Assembly (NCBI GenBank): GCA_902489215.1
Contig: CABTZE010000025.1
Coordinates: forward strand, 1-17,770
DNA from: an uncultured Brevibacterium sp.
GTDB taxonomy: Bacteria; Actinomycetota; Actinomycetes; Actinomycetales; Brevibacteriaceae
Direction: 5' to 3'
Length of the DNA stretch: 17,770 bases
In this document: in pieces, positions 1 through 6,938 of the stretch
Position numbering within the stretch: position 1 is the stretch's first letter
Layout of the letters: each line of letters starts with the position of its first letter
The notes under the pieces: model-generated
The model's database searches: none
What the model was told of the DNA's origin: nothing
The model's input: the letters and a program-made list of their open reading frames with translations, nothing else
Translations under genes and position numbers: made by a program

Positions 1-77
1 CGGGTTGGAACCAGGCGGCCTCCGCGCAGCATCAGCCAGAAGGCAAGCACCATGAGGAGGGCAACTGCGATCCGGAT
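1..77 (-). other. atpB: Inverted fragment of atpB (first transmembrane segment of subunit a)
   Basis: Read on the minus strand from about position 80 down to 1, this stretch encodes a hydrophobic helix (RIAVALLMVLAFWLM) followed by a basic turn ending LVPTR. That is the pattern of the first membrane helix and following loop of actinobacterial ATP synthase subunit a, which belongs upstream of the part found at 76-369 and on the opposite strand. On the plus strand the same bases give an Arg/Ser-rich peptide with no resemblance to subunit a, although the frame stays open by chance. The change of strand falls at the palindrome ATCCGGAT (70-77). A chimeric join at a contig edge or an amplification artefact is the likeliest cause; a true inversion is possible but would destroy an essential gene. 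Confidence 0.68.
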
Positions 78-369
78 GATCGTGACCCCGATTGAGTTCG
101 TCTCGACCTTCATCGCCCGCCCGGTGTCGCTCACACTTCGTCTGACCTTCAACATGATCGTCGGCCACCTTCTGCTGGTGCTGTGCTTTGCCGCAACCCA
201 CTTCTTCTTCTTCGAAGCCGGCGGCGGTCTGTTCGCGCTTGGCGGTCTGACCCTCATCGGCGGGTTCGCCTTCACACTCTTCGAAATCCTGGTCGCCGTG
301 CTGCAGGCGTACGTCTTTGCACTGCTGACCGCTGTGTACATTCAGCTGAGTATCTCTCAGGACCACTGA
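76..369 (+). CDS. atpB: ATP synthase F0 subunit a, C-terminal part (5' part missing)
   Basis: Subunit a forms the proton half-channels of the membrane F0 sector and works against the c-ring. The visible part starts at the conserved TPIEF element (85-99) and continues with RPVSLTLRL; the Arg codon at 139-141 is the essential arginine that faces the c-ring glutamate. Three further hydrophobic stretches follow, and the protein ends QDH with TGA at 367-369. Only about the last 98 residues are present, of the roughly 260-280 usual for actinobacteria. An open frame continues upstream with an ATG at position 52, but residues encoded before about position 76 do not fit the family and appear to come from an inverted piece, so neither that ATG nor the upstream residues should be used. 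It is the first gene of the atp operon in this window, 85 bp before atpE. Confidence 0.9.
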   Translation: MIVTPIEFVSTFIARPVSLTLRLTFNMIVGHLLLVLCFAATHFFFFEAGGGLFALGGLTLIGGFAFTLFEILVAVLQAYVFALLTAVYIQLSISQDH

Positions 370-454
370 GGTACAACCCCACAAACTCCTGTAACAAACG
401 GGACCACGGTCGGCTTAAGCCAGTCGGCCAAGATATCGGAAGGAAAAACATCCC

Positions 455-685
455 ATGGATACAACCATTCTCGCTGAAGTCTCGGGCAACATCTCTACGG
501 TCGGCTACGGTCTGTCCGCTATCGGTCCCGGTATCGGTATCGGCATCCTCGTCGGCAAGACCGTTGAGGGCATGGCTCGCCAGCCTGAGGTCTCCGGCCA
601 GCTGCGCACCACCATGTTCCTGGGTATTGCATTCGTCGAGCTCCTGGCCTTCCTCGGCATTGCAGCTCACTTCATCTTCGTCTGA
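455..685 (+). CDS. atpE: ATP synthase F0 subunit c
   Basis: This 76-residue protein forms the proton-driven rotor ring of the ATP synthase in the membrane. It shows the two-helix hairpin of the family: a glycine-rich first helix (residues 24-34, GPGIGIGILVG), the polar loop RQPE (42-45) that contacts the stalk, and a second helix with the proton-carrying Glu62 in GIAFVELLAFLG. Residues near Glu62 are hydrophobic, so it looks proton-coupled rather than sodium-coupled. The start at 455 follows a purine-rich GGAAGGAAA ribosome site. The 85-bp leader between atpB and atpE contains the palindrome GGCTTAAGCC (412-421); extra leader sequence before atpE is common and may help produce the many copies of c needed, which is inference here. 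Confidence 0.97.
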   Translation: MDTTILAEVSGNISTVGYGLSAIGPGIGIGILVGKTVEGMARQPEVSGQLRTTMFLGIAFVELLAFLGIAAHFIFV

Positions 686-705
686 TCTGGAATAAGGACT
701 GACTC

Positions 706-1260
706 TTGACCCCGACTACTTTCATCGCCGCTGGGGCTTCTGACCAGAACCCCATGATTCCGGCTGTCTACGACATTGTGTGGTCGCTGGTCTGCTTCGT
801 CATCATCCTGCTCGCTTTCTGGAAGCTCATCCTTCCGAAGTTCAAGGAAGTCCTTGACGAGCGATCCAGGCTTATCCAGGGCGGCATCGAAAAGGCCGAA
901 CGTGCACAGGCCGAAGCTGATGCAGCGCTGGAAGAGTACCGGATGCAGCTTGCCGAGGGCCGCGCAGAGGCAGCCCGTCTGCGCGCTGAGGCTCAGGAAG
1001 ACGGCGCTCAGATCATTGCTGACATGAAGCAGCAGGCCAACGAAGAAGCCGAGCGCATCATCTCGACTGCCAAGGCGCAGATCGCGGCTGAGCGTCAGGC
1101 AGCAATGATTTCGCTTCGCAGCGAAGTCGGCTCGCTGGCCACAGACCTCGCATCCCGCATCGTCGGCGAATCGCTGCAGGACGACGCCCGTTCCAACGGT
1201 GTTGTCGAACGTTTCATCGCTGACCTCGAAGCACAGGCTCCGGCCGGCAAGGACGCGTGA
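706..1260 (+). CDS. atpF: ATP synthase F0 subunit b
   Basis: Subunit b is the peripheral stalk that holds the F1 head still against rotation. The 184-residue product has a short N-terminal tail, one membrane helix (about residues 22-43), then a long charged, heptad-like helix rich in Ala, Glu, Lys and Arg up to about residue 150. It begins with TTG at 706; this unusual start is supported by AAGGA at 694-698 with a 7-base spacer, and no better ATG or GTG lies nearby in frame. Its stop codon (1258-1260) overlaps the start of atpH, which suggests translational coupling of the two stalk subunits. Confidence 0.95.
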   Translation: MTPTTFIAAGASDQNPMIPAVYDIVWSLVCFVIILLAFWKLILPKFKEVLDERSRLIQGGIEKAERAQAEADAALEEYRMQLAEGRAEAARLRAEAQEDGAQIIADMKQQANEEAERIISTAKAQIAAERQAAMISLRSEVGSLATDLASRIVGESLQDDARSNGVVERFIADLEAQAPAGKDA

Positions 1261-2060
1261 TGCTGGCTTCGAGCAGAAATTCACTGCTGCAGACCGTTGA
1301 CGAGGCAGCGACCGTCGTCACGCCCGGAACCGGCTTCGCAGCCGACCTCCTGGCAGCTGTCGGCGTTTTCGCTTCGGATGTTCAGCTGCGACGCGTTCTC
1401 ACGGACTCGGCAGTCGACGTTGAAGCCAAGCGCGGCCTGCTGAACTCGCTGTTCGCAGGCAAGCTGTCGGCTCCCGCCGTCGTTCTGCTCGTCAGCGCCG
1501 CCGGTCGTCGGTGGGCGCGCGTTCAGGACTACGTGACCGCAGTCGAAACCGCTGCCGTATCGCAGCTGGCCGCACACGCGCAGTCGCAGGAGCGCCTGGG
1601 CGAGGTTGAAGAAGAGCTGTTCCGCTTTACGCGACTGGTTCTCTCCGACCACGATCTCGAACGTGCTCTCGAATCTGACGCTGAGCCGGCTGCCAAAGAA
1701 CAGCTGCTGCAGCAGATCGTCGGCAGCCGCGTTTCCGCAGAAACGCTCATGCTGCTCGTCCACGGTGCTGTCAACCCGCGCCGTCGTCGAGTCGCCGAAG
1801 CCTACGAGAACTTCTCGGAGATCCTCGCGTTCCGTCAGCAGCGCGCAGTTGCAGATGTAACTGTTGCAAGGGAACTGAGCGAAGAGCAAAAGTCTCGTCT
1901 CGAGGCAGCTCTCTCGGCCAGCTTCGGTCGCAAACTCGTTCTCAACATTCGCATCGACCCCGACGTCGTCGGCGGCGTCCGCGTGCAGGTTGGAGACGAA
2001 GTTATGACCTCGACAATTGCCGACCGACTCGCAGAAGTTGAGCGCAGGCTCGCAAGCTAA
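1260..2060 (+). CDS. atpH: ATP synthase F1 subunit delta
   Basis: Delta caps the F1 head and joins it to the b stalk. The protein is about 266 residues, much longer than the ~177 of E. coli delta but normal for actinobacteria. The C-terminal part shows the conserved OSCP/delta signature: an Ala/Glu/Leu helix, then a stretch ending near VGGVRVQVGDEV. I chose ATG 1260, which overlaps the atpF stop as TGATG; the GTG immediately before it (1257) is in frame and would add one residue, and the sequence cannot decide between them. No separate ribosome site is needed if it is coupled to atpF. A 42-bp gap leads to atpA. Confidence 0.93.
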   Translation: MLASSRNSLLQTVDEAATVVTPGTGFAADLLAAVGVFASDVQLRRVLTDSAVDVEAKRGLLNSLFAGKLSAPAVVLLVSAAGRRWARVQDYVTAVETAAVSQLAAHAQSQERLGEVEEELFRFTRLVLSDHDLERALESDAEPAAKEQLLQQIVGSRVSAETLMLLVHGAVNPRRRRVAEAYENFSEILAFRQQRAVADVTVARELSEEQKSRLEAALSASFGRKLVLNIRIDPDVVGGVRVQVGDEVMTSTIADRLAEVERRLAS

Positions 2061-2102
2061 CAGCGGCCGCGCCGCAAGAACCAAGGAAGCAGGGAAACCG
2101 CG

Positions 2103-3734
2103 ATGGCGGATCTGACAATTCGCCCGGAGGAGATCCGGGACGCGCTGGGGAAGTTTGTAGAGAACTACAAGCCCGCCTCGGCTGACAAGACGGAAGTGGG
2201 CACCGTTGTGACCGCTGGCGACGGCATCGCCAACGTGTCCGGACTGCCCGGAGTTATGGCCAACGAACTGCTGCGCTTCGAAGACGGCACGCTCGGACTG
2301 GCCCAGAACCTCGACGAACGCGAAATCGGCGTCGTCGTCCTCGGCGAGTTCGCCAGCATCGCCGAAGAGCAGAAGGTCTACCGCACGGGCGAGGTTCTCT
2401 CGGTTCCCGTAGGCGACAAGTTCCTCGGCCGCGTTGTTGACCCGCTCGGCAACCCGGTCGACGGGCTCGGCGACATCGAAGCCGAAGGCCGTCGCGAACT
2501 CGAGCTCCAGGCTGCCGGCGTTATGGACCGCAAGGAAGTCAAGGAGCCCATGGAGACCGGCCTCAAGGCCATCGACGCCATGGTGCCCGTCGGCCGCGGT
2601 CAGCGCCAGCTCATCATCGGTGACCGTAAGACCGGTAAGACGGCTCTTGCGATCGACACCATCATCAACCAGAAGGCCAACTGGGAATCCGGCGACCCGA
2701 ACAAGCAGGTTCGCTGCATCTACGTGGCCTGCGGTCAGAAGGGCTCGACGATTGCGTCGGTCCGTCGCTCGCTGGAAGAGAACGGCGCTCTGGAGTACAC
2801 CACCATCGTCGCCTCGCCCGCCTCTGACCCGGCCGGCTTCAAGTACCTCGCACCCTACGCTGGTTCGGCTATCGGCCAGCACTGGATGTACCAGGGCAAG
2901 CACGTTCTCATCGTCTTCGATGACCTTTCGAAGCAGGCTGAGGCCTACCGTGCGATTTCGCTTCTGCTGCGCCGTCCGCCGGGCCGTGAAGCATACCCGG
3001 GCGACGTCTTCTACCTGCACTCGCGCCTCCTCGAACGCTGTGCAAAGCTCTCTGACGAACTCGGCGGAGGTTCGATGACCGGTCTGCCGATCATCGAGAC
3101 CAAGGCAAACGACGTCGGTGCGTTCATTCCGACCAACGTCATTTCGATTACCGACGGCCAGATCTTCCTGCAGTCGGACCTCTTCAACGCCAACCAGCGC
3201 CCGGCCGTCGACGTCGGTGTTTCTGTGTCGCGCGTTGGCGGTTCGGCTCAGCGCAAGCCTCTGCGCGGTGTTTCGGGAACCCTGAAGATCTCGCTGGCTC
3301 AGTACCGCTCGCTCGAGGCGTTCGCGATGTTCGCATCCGACCTTGACGCCGCAACCAAGCGTCAGCTGGACCGCGGTGCTCGCCTGATGGAACTGCTCAA
3401 GCAGGGTCAGTACGACCCGATGCCTTCCGAAAAGCAGACCGTGTCCATCTGGGCAGGCTCCGAAGGCCACCTCGACGACATCCCCGTCGATGACGTCCTG
3501 CGCTTCGAACGTGAATTCCACGACTACCTCGAGCGCAAGACCGAGATTCTGACCACGATCGCGAACCTCAACGACAAGCTCGGCAAGGACCTCCTGGGCG
3601 AGCTTGAAACCGCGATCACCGAATTCAAGCGCGAGTTCCAGTCTTCGGACGGGGGCTCGGCGATCGGCACTGAAGACTTCGACGCCACGAACGAAGAAGA
3701 AGTCGTTCAGGAGCAGATCGTCAAGCAGCGCTGA
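2103..3734 (+). CDS. atpA: ATP synthase F1 subunit alpha
   Basis: Alpha forms the non-catalytic nucleotide sites of the F1 hexamer and supplies the arginine finger to the catalytic sites on beta. The 543-residue product contains the Walker A loop GDRKTGKT at residues 173-180 and the arginine finger Arg377 in SVSRVGG. The N-terminal beta-barrel (about residues 25-95) and the C-terminal helical domain are both present. Length is slightly above the ~510 of E. coli; the extra is a charged tail rich in Glu and Gln ending QIVKQR, as in other actinobacteria. The start is preceded by purine-rich AAGGAAGCAGGGAAA. It lies between atpH and atpG with short gaps. Confidence 0.98.
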   Translation: MADLTIRPEEIRDALGKFVENYKPASADKTEVGTVVTAGDGIANVSGLPGVMANELLRFEDGTLGLAQNLDEREIGVVVLGEFASIAEEQKVYRTGEVLSVPVGDKFLGRVVDPLGNPVDGLGDIEAEGRRELELQAAGVMDRKEVKEPMETGLKAIDAMVPVGRGQRQLIIGDRKTGKTALAIDTIINQKANWESGDPNKQVRCIYVACGQKGSTIASVRRSLEENGALEYTTIVASPASDPAGFKYLAPYAGSAIGQHWMYQGKHVLIVFDDLSKQAEAYRAISLLLRRPPGREAYPGDVFYLHSRLLERCAKLSDELGGGSMTGLPIIETKANDVGAFIPTNVISITDGQIFLQSDLFNANQRPAVDVGVSVSRVGGSAQRKPLRGVSGTLKISLAQYRSLEAFAMFASDLDAATKRQLDRGARLMELLKQGQYDPMPSEKQTVSIWAGSEGHLDDIPVDDVLRFEREFHDYLERKTEILTTIANLNDKLGKDLLGELETAITEFKREFQSSDGGSAIGTEDFDATNEEEVVQEQIVKQR

Positions 3735-3759
3735 TCGGGTATAGGGAAAGGAAGTACTG

Positions 3760-4680
3760 ATGGGAGCTTCACAGAGGGTCTTCAAAGCGAAGATCAACTC
3801 GACATCGTCCTTGAGGAAGATCTTCAAGGCGATGGAGCTCATCGCGGCTTCCCGTATTCAGAAGGCCATCCGCAGGGTCAAGGACGCAACGCCCTACGCC
3901 AACGCGATCACGCGCGCCGTATCCGCAGTCGCAACGCAGTCGAATGTCGACCACGTTCTGACCACGGAACCGGAAAACGTGCGCCGCGCTGCCGTTGTCG
4001 TCATCGGCCCCGACCGTGGCTTCGCCGGAGCATATTCATCGAATGTCATCCGGTGGGCAGAAGAGCTCGTTCAGCTTCTCGAAGAAAAGAATGTTGAACA
4101 GCAGCTCTACGTGGTCGGACGCAAGCCCGAAACGTACTACACGTTCCGCGAGCGTCAGCTGGCCGGCGCCTGGACGGGATTCTCTGAGAACCCGACGGTC
4201 GAAGACGCCCAGAAGATCGGCAACACGCTTCTGGAAGCCTTCAACCGCGACTTCGGCAACGACGGTGTCGACGAAATCTACTTCGTCTACACACGGTTCG
4301 TGAACTCCGTTACTCAGGAGCCCGAACACCGTCGTCTGCTTCCGCTAGAGGTGGTTGAAGCCGATGAAGATCATCCGGCACCGACGACCGCTGACGGTCC
4401 TCTGCCGCTGTACGAATTCGAGCCGGACGCAGAAACAGTGCTCAATGCACTGCTGCCGAAGTACATCGAATCGCGCATCCTCGCTGCGCTGCTCAACGCC
4501 GCTGCATCTGAGCAGGCTGCACGTCAGCAGGCAATGAAGACCGCAACCGATAACGCAGACGACCTCATCCGGACGTACACGCGACTCGCCAACTCGGCGC
4601 GTCAGGCTGAGATTACCCAGGAGATCTCTGAGATCGTCGGCGGTGCAGACGCACTTGCCGGCGCAGGATCTGCTGACTGA
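3760..4680 (+). CDS. atpG: ATP synthase F1 subunit gamma
   Basis: Gamma is the central rotor shaft that turns inside the alpha-beta hexamer. The 306-residue protein has the expected N-terminal coiled-coil helix (MGASQRVFKAKI, then KIFKAMELIAASRI) and the matching C-terminal helix (AMKTATDNADDLI, then ARQAEITQEISEIVGG), which together make the shaft. The middle is an alpha/beta domain with the conserved VVIGPDRGFAGAY motif, corresponding to the usual SDRGLCG region. Ribosome site AAAGGAAG lies 5 bases before the ATG. About 20 residues longer than E. coli gamma, mainly in the loop around residues 195-225. Confidence 0.97.
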   Translation: MGASQRVFKAKINSTSSLRKIFKAMELIAASRIQKAIRRVKDATPYANAITRAVSAVATQSNVDHVLTTEPENVRRAAVVVIGPDRGFAGAYSSNVIRWAEELVQLLEEKNVEQQLYVVGRKPETYYTFRERQLAGAWTGFSENPTVEDAQKIGNTLLEAFNRDFGNDGVDEIYFVYTRFVNSVTQEPEHRRLLPLEVVEADEDHPAPTTADGPLPLYEFEPDAETVLNALLPKYIESRILAALLNAAASEQAARQQAMKTATDNADDLIRTYTRLANSARQAEITQEISEIVGGADALAGAGSAD

Positions 4681-4719
4681 AGCGTCTAACGCCCTAAGAG
4701 AGCAGAAAAGAAAGAGAAC

Positions 4720-6174
4720 ATGACTGCAACCGTTACTGAAACACCCCAGGTCAAGGGTGGGGTCGGGCGGATCTCTCGAGTTATCGGCCCCGTTGTCGAT
4801 ATCGAGTTCCCGCTCGATTCGGTTCCCGCAATCTACAACGCACTGAAGACTGAAGTCGAACTGTCTGAGGGCACCCGCGAACTGACGTTCGAAGTCGAGC
4901 TCCAGCTCGGCAACGGCATCGTCCGCGCTGTGTCGATGCAGCCGACCGACGGTCTTGTCCGCGGCCAGGAAGTCCGCGACACCGGCGGCCCCATTTCGGT
5001 GCCCGTCGGCGATGTCACCAAGGGCAAGGTCTTCAACGTCACCGGTGACGTCCTCAACGACTCGATGATCGACGAACCCTACGAGATCACCGAGCGCTGG
5101 CCCATCCACCGCACCGCTCCGAACTTCGATCAGCTGGAGTCCAAGACCCAGATGTTCGAAACGGGCATCAAGGTCATCGACCTCCTCACCCCCTACGTTC
5201 AGGGTGGAAAGATTGGTCTGTTCGGTGGTGCCGGTGTCGGCAAGACCGTTCTGATTCAGGAAATGATCACCCGTGTCGCCCAGGACCACGGTGGTGTGTC
5301 TGTGTTCGCCGGTGTCGGTGAGCGCACCCGTGAGGGCAACGACCTCATCCACGAAATGGATGAATCGGGAGTTCTGCCCAACACCGCCCTGGTGTTCGGC
5401 CAGATGGACGAACCGCCGGGCACGCGTCTGCGCATCGCCCTGACCGGTCTGACCATGGCTGAGTACTTCCGCGACGTGCAGAAGCAGGACGTGCTTCTGT
5501 TCATCGACAACATCTTCCGCTTCACCCAGGCAGGTTCGGAAGTTTCGACGCTGCTGGGCCGTATGCCTTCGGCTGTGGGCTACCAGCCCACCCTGGCTGA
5601 CGAAATGGGTGTCCTCCAGGAACGCATTACGTCGACCCGCGGTCACTCGATTACGTCGATGCAGGCAATCTACGTCCCTGCCGACGACTACACCGACCCC
5701 GCTCCGGCAACGACCTTCGCGCACCTCGACGCCACTACGGAACTGTCGCGTGACATCGCGTCGCGCGGTTTGTACCCGGCTGTTGACCCGCTGTCCTCGT
5801 CGTCGCGAATCCTCGACCCGCTGTACGTTGGTCAGGACCACTACGACACCGCCGTGCGCGTCAAGCAGATCCTCCAGAAGAACAAGGAACTGCAGGACAT
5901 CATCGCCATCCTCGGTGTTGACGAACTGTCTGAAGAAGACAAGCTCACGGTTCACCGCGCACGTCGTATTGAGCAGTTCCTGTCGCAGAACACCTACACC
6001 GCTCTGCAGTTCACCGGTGTTGAAGGTTCGACGGTTCCGATTAAGGACACGATCGAAGGCTTCAAGGGCATCTGCGACGGCGACTTCGACCACATCCCCG
6101 AACAGGCCTTCTTCAACGTCGGCCCGATCGACGATGTGCTGCGCAACTACGAGCAGCTCCAGAAGGAGAACTGA
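4720..6174 (+). CDS. atpD: ATP synthase F1 subunit beta (catalytic)
   Basis: Beta carries the catalytic sites for ATP synthesis. The 484-residue product shows the Walker A loop GGAGVGKT at residues 169-176, the catalytic glutamate Glu201 in GERTREG, the RMPSAVGYQPTL segment, and the DELSEED lever at 401-407 that contacts gamma and epsilon. All catalytic residues I looked for are present. The start at 4720 follows a purine-rich leader (AAAGAAAGAGAAC) rather than a strong Shine-Dalgarno core. The short N-terminal extension before GRISRVIGPVVDIEF is typical of actinobacteria. Only 3 bases separate its stop from atpC. Confidence 0.98.
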   Translation: MTATVTETPQVKGGVGRISRVIGPVVDIEFPLDSVPAIYNALKTEVELSEGTRELTFEVELQLGNGIVRAVSMQPTDGLVRGQEVRDTGGPISVPVGDVTKGKVFNVTGDVLNDSMIDEPYEITERWPIHRTAPNFDQLESKTQMFETGIKVIDLLTPYVQGGKIGLFGGAGVGKTVLIQEMITRVAQDHGGVSVFAGVGERTREGNDLIHEMDESGVLPNTALVFGQMDEPPGTRLRIALTGLTMAEYFRDVQKQDVLLFIDNIFRFTQAGSEVSTLLGRMPSAVGYQPTLADEMGVLQERITSTRGHSITSMQAIYVPADDYTDPAPATTFAHLDATTELSRDIASRGLYPAVDPLSSSSRILDPLYVGQDHYDTAVRVKQILQKNKELQDIIAILGVDELSEEDKLTVHRARRIEQFLSQNTYTALQFTGVEGSTVPIKDTIEGFKGICDGDFDHIPEQAFFNVGPIDDVLRNYEQLQKEN

Positions 6175-6177
6175 TCC

Positions 6178-6435
6178 ATGGCACTCGACGTCACCGTTGT
6201 CGCCGCTGACCGCGAAGTGTGGTCCGGCAAGGCGAAGCGCGTTGTCGCTAAGTCCGTTGAAGGCGAAATCGGCATCCTGACCGGTCACGAACCGGTGCTC
6301 GCCGTGATCGCCGGCGGCGACGTGAGGATCATCGACTCCAATGACCAGCTTGTCACCGCCCATGCGGCTGGCGGATTCATGTCGGTCGAGAACGACCGAG
6401 TGAACATCGTCGCCGACACGGCAAAGCTGGTCTGA
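6178..6435 (+). CDS. atpC: ATP synthase F1 subunit epsilon, short form
   Basis: Epsilon couples the gamma shaft to the c-ring. The 85-residue product is just the N-terminal beta-sandwich (conserved EGEIGILTGHEPVLA, about residues 28-42, and GGFMSVENDRVNIVAD near the end). The C-terminal two-helix domain that in E. coli (about 139 residues) and Bacillus can extend and block ATP hydrolysis is absent; the stop codon follows directly after the sandwich. Short epsilon subunits are, to my knowledge, common in this part of the actinobacteria, so I take the length as genuine. Its start lies 3 bases after the atpD stop, with GGAG of the atpD 3' end serving as ribosome site. Confidence 0.95.
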   Translation: MALDVTVVAADREVWSGKAKRVVAKSVEGEIGILTGHEPVLAVIAGGDVRIIDSNDQLVTAHAAGGFMSVENDRVNIVADTAKLV

Positions 6436-6458
6436 CCAAAGCCCGACGCCTGCGAACG

Positions 6459-6471
6459 TAGACTGACACTG
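6459..6471 (+). promoter_or_regulatory. Leaderless promoter for the DUF2550 gene
   Basis: TAGACT (6459-6464) is a good actinobacterial -10 hexamer placed 6 bases before the GTG start at 6471. Transcription from it would begin at or next to the GTG. No Shine-Dalgarno sequence precedes the GTG, which fits a leaderless message. I see no convincing -35, as is usual for such promoters. It would let DUF2550-murA be expressed separately from the atp operon. Confidence 0.55.
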
Positions 6472-6938
6472 TGAATGCATCTGTCCTGCTGATTATTCTG
6501 CTCTCGTTGGTGGGATTGGCTGCTATTGCAGTTGCAGCAGTCTCTGTTCGCCGTCGGGCCATTGGCCGCCTTAAGGGCGCCTTTGACTGCTCATACAGCG
6601 TGGGCGGTGACTCCAGTCACCGCCCACGTTGGCGTTTGGGCGTCGCTGTTTTCAGCGTCAGCACTCTTGATTGGTATCCGATCTTCGGCTTTTCTTCGCG
6701 CCCCGCGGTGCGTTTGCCGCGCTCAACCATGGAGATTGCTGAGCGTACGAAACCTGAAGGCGATGAGCGCTTCGCGGTTATGTCGGATGCCTATATCGCC
6801 ACCTTGACTATCAACAGCGGAAACCCTGATCCCCGCATCTGCAGGCTTGCTCTCGATGCTGATTCGCTGTCTGCCTTGTCCGCGTGGATCGAATCGTCTC
6901 CGCCCGGCGACAACATTGCCGTCGGAAGGTTCAACTGA
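6471..6938 (+). CDS. DUF2550 membrane-anchored protein
   Basis: The function of this family is unknown. The 155-residue product has one N-terminal membrane helix (about residues 4-25) followed by a basic stretch (RRRAIGRLK), so the rest is probably cytoplasmic. Family landmarks are FDCS at 38-41, the WRLGVAVFS block from 54, LDWY at 67-70, and the closing LSAWIESSPPG. The family sits between atpC and murA in many actinobacteria, as here (Rv1312 is the M. tuberculosis counterpart). The start is GTG 6471, probably leaderless. Its TGA (6936-6938) overlaps the murA ATG, so the two are likely translated together, which hints at a role near cell-wall synthesis. Codons 42-54 form one very stable hairpin. 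Confidence 0.88.
   Translation: MNASVLLIILLSLVGLAAIAVAAVSVRRRAIGRLKGAFDCSYSVGGDSSHRPRWRLGVAVFSVSTLDWYPIFGFSSRPAVRLPRSTMEIAERTKPEGDERFAVMSDAYIATLTINSGNPDPRICRLALDADSLSALSAWIESSPPGDNIAVGRFN
6596..6631 (+). terminator. Very strong intragenic hairpin (possible terminator or attenuator)
   Basis: CGTGGGCGGTGAC (6599-6611) and GTCACCGCCCACG (6616-6628) are a perfect 13-bp inverted repeat around a 4-base loop TCCA. The stem extends outward by a G-U, an A-U and a C-G pair to 6596/6631. No U-tract follows. It lies entirely inside the DUF2550 coding sequence, about 160 bp after the atpC stop. It could end or attenuate atp read-through, stabilise an mRNA end, or be a coding coincidence; the role is inference. 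Confidence 0.6.
6644..6657 (+). other. Second small hairpin in DUF2550
   Basis: CGCTG (6644-6648), loop TTTT, CAGCG (6653-6657): a perfect 5-bp stem 13 bases after the large hairpin at 6596-6631. On its own it could be chance, but the pair placed back to back strengthens the case for a structured element here. Confidence 0.3.

Noticed and set aside
52..75. ATG at 52 as the atpB start
   Set aside because: The residues it adds do not match subunit a and lie in sequence that fits atpB only on the opposite strand.
412..421. GGCTTAAGCC palindrome in the atpE leader
   Set aside because: Only 10 bp with no loop; too short to call a regulatory site.
1281..3842. 853-codon open frame on the minus strand opposite atpH-atpA
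   Set aside because: It lies exactly antisense to two well-conserved genes. Long antisense frames arise from the GC-rich third-codon bias; it has no ribosome site and no recognisable domains.
4345..6480. 711-codon open frame on the minus strand opposite atpG-atpC
   Set aside because: Antisense shadow of atpG, atpD and atpC with skewed composition (many His, Arg, Asp, Val) and no known motif.
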